NCBI RefSeq assembly: GCF_018257515.1
Contig: NZ_JAERJR010000012.1
Location: 34,883 to 98,882, forward strand
DNA from: Tatumella sp. JGM118
Lineage (GTDB): Bacteria; Pseudomonadota; Gammaproteobacteria; Enterobacterales; Enterobacteriaceae
DNA: 64,000 nt
Direction of reading: 5' to 3'
Below are positions 63,213 to 64,000 of this stretch, one piece after another (position 1 is the stretch's first letter; each line of letters begins with the position of its first letter). The position numbers and the translations under genes were made by a program. A model generated the notes under the pieces. It was not told the origin of the DNA, did no database searches, and saw only the letters and a list, made by a program, of their open reading frames with translations.

Positions 63213-63805
63213 GAGTTTTTCCCGGTGCGTATAAAATACAAGACGTATATTTATAGTCGTTACAGAAATACCATTTCCGAATAAATTTATCCCGGCATAT
63301 ATTCACAAAATAATTATTTATTGACCTTAATCATGCCTTTTATTCCATAATAAAAAACGAACAGATAAGAGGTCATAAAGGCTTTTTTCGCTGATATTTC
63401 ATTCCTGATAGTCGCTAATCATCCTGCGTTATTAATATTAAGGTAAATAGTCAATTAATATTCAGTGTTCTGAATTCCGAAGACCACAACTTCTGCGGCC
63501 ACCGGCCGACCCACAGAAAATCTCAGCGCTGGCCGAAAGGACGAACAAGGATCTCAGCCCCTGATTTACTGAATCCCCCGGGATCAGCGTCTCCGGCAAA
63601 ACATACGTTATTCTTTACCCCGTGGTCAGGACCGTCACCGGCAGAGTCATGATGCCGGTGAACAGGTTAGCCTGTGTCACTGACGCCATGAATACCCGGC
63701 AGAACAACCAGACAACGGACACTTAAGTGAGTAGGGAAGTAAAAGACAGATCTCCCGCAGGATAAAATCATCGCATAACTCCCCTGTCGCGTGACAGTGC
63801 AATAA
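63213..63805. other. Non-coding region upstream of the argR-like gene
   Basis: 593 bp, no gene seen. The first 250 bp are very AT-rich and should hold the argR promoter. A perfect palindrome AAATAATTATTT at 63308-63319 matches the core of an ARG box (TGAATwwwwATTCA) at 11 of 14 positions. From about 63480 the sequence is GC-richer with no recognised signal. Confidence 0.4.
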
Positions 63806-64000
63806 AGTCAGGAGCCAGAAGCCAGAAGCCAGGAGCCAGGAGCCAGAAGCCAGGAGCCAGGAGCCAGGAGCCAGGAGACAGGAGTCACTAGTCAGGAGTC
63901 AGTAGTCAGTAGTCAGGAAGTCAGGAAGTCAGGAAGTCAGGAAGTCAGGAAGTCAGGAAGTCAGCAAGTCAGCAAGTCAGCAAGTCAGCAAGTCAGCAAG
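63806..64000. repeat. Tandem heptamer-to-octamer repeat array running off the window
   Basis: Sixteen 7-bp units (63806-63917), mostly AGCCAGG, AGCCAGA, AGTCAGG and AGTCAGT, are followed without a break by five 8-bp units AAGTCAGG (63918-63957) and then by five and a part units AAGTCAGC (63958-64000). The heptamers drift from AGCCAGR to AGTCAGK along the array. The array has no terminal spacers or palindromes, so it is not a CRISPR. It continues past the window. Confidence 0.95.

Noticed and set aside
63806..64000. Possible CRISPR array
   Set aside because: Units are 7-8 bp, contiguous and without unique spacers, and no cas gene is in the window.

Overview
The window is chromosomal DNA of a gammaproteobacterium of the order Enterobacterales. 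From mutS to mltA the gene order is largely that of the E. coli 59-63 minute region: mutS, rpoS, nlpD, pcm, surE, truD, ispF, ispD, ftsB, ygbE, the cys genes, eno, pyrG, mazG, relA, rlmD, yqcA, truC, yqcC, csrB, syd, queF, ppnN, xni, rlmM, ygdD, gcvA/gcvB, ygdI-like, csdA, csdE, tcdA, mltA and the initiator tRNA. The proteins resemble E. coli counterparts closely in length and motifs, but cysG heads the cysDNC cluster and several E. coli neighbours (mazEF, barA, amiC) are missing. A plant- or insect-associated relative such as an Erwiniaceae member is plausible, but the sequence alone does not settle the genus.

Layout. Positions 1-3956 hold an accessory operon on the + strand: the end of a pilin-like protein, a GT60-type glycosyltransferase, a one-TM OmpA-domain envelope protein and a DcrB/Eag-like protein. 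It is followed by a minus-strand lipoprotein gene that looks like a type VI secretion immunity protein and whose signal peptide is frameshifted at a poly-T tract. Positions 5409-14856 are conserved housekeeping genes (mismatch repair, general stress sigma factor, protein and tRNA repair, isoprenoid synthesis, cell division). Positions 14902-23870 carry a complete assimilatory sulfate reduction set in two minus-strand operons, cysGDNC and cysJIH. queD and queE (queuosine synthesis) follow.

Positions 25348-36797 are a complete one-operon Tad (tight adherence, Flp type IVc) pilus locus on the minus strand: flp, tadV, rcpC, rcpA, rcpB, tadZ, tadA, tadB, tadC, tadD, tadE, tadF, an unrecognised secreted protein, and tadG. 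A divergent MocR/GntR-type regulator that has lost the PLP-binding lysine lies next to flp. This block is inserted between queE and eno.

Positions 38732-60813 return to the conserved backbone and include two regulatory RNAs recognised from sequence: CsrB (about 49041-49365, minus) and GcvB (55999-56177, plus, divergent from gcvA). After a single initiator tRNA-fMet gene the backbone breaks again. An arginyl-tRNA synthetase and an ArgR-family repressor, both clearly diverged from the E. coli proteins, lie on the minus strand. The last 195 bases are a tandem repeat that changes from a 7-bp to an 8-bp period and runs off the window.

The parts most worth a second look are the glycosyltransferase/OmpA/DcrB operon, the poly-T-interrupted lipoprotein, the PLP-lysine-less MocR regulator with its nested operators beside the Tad locus, the unknown gene between tadF and tadG, the argR-argS pair, and the terminal heptamer/octamer array. 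No insertion sequence, prophage or CRISPR array was seen.
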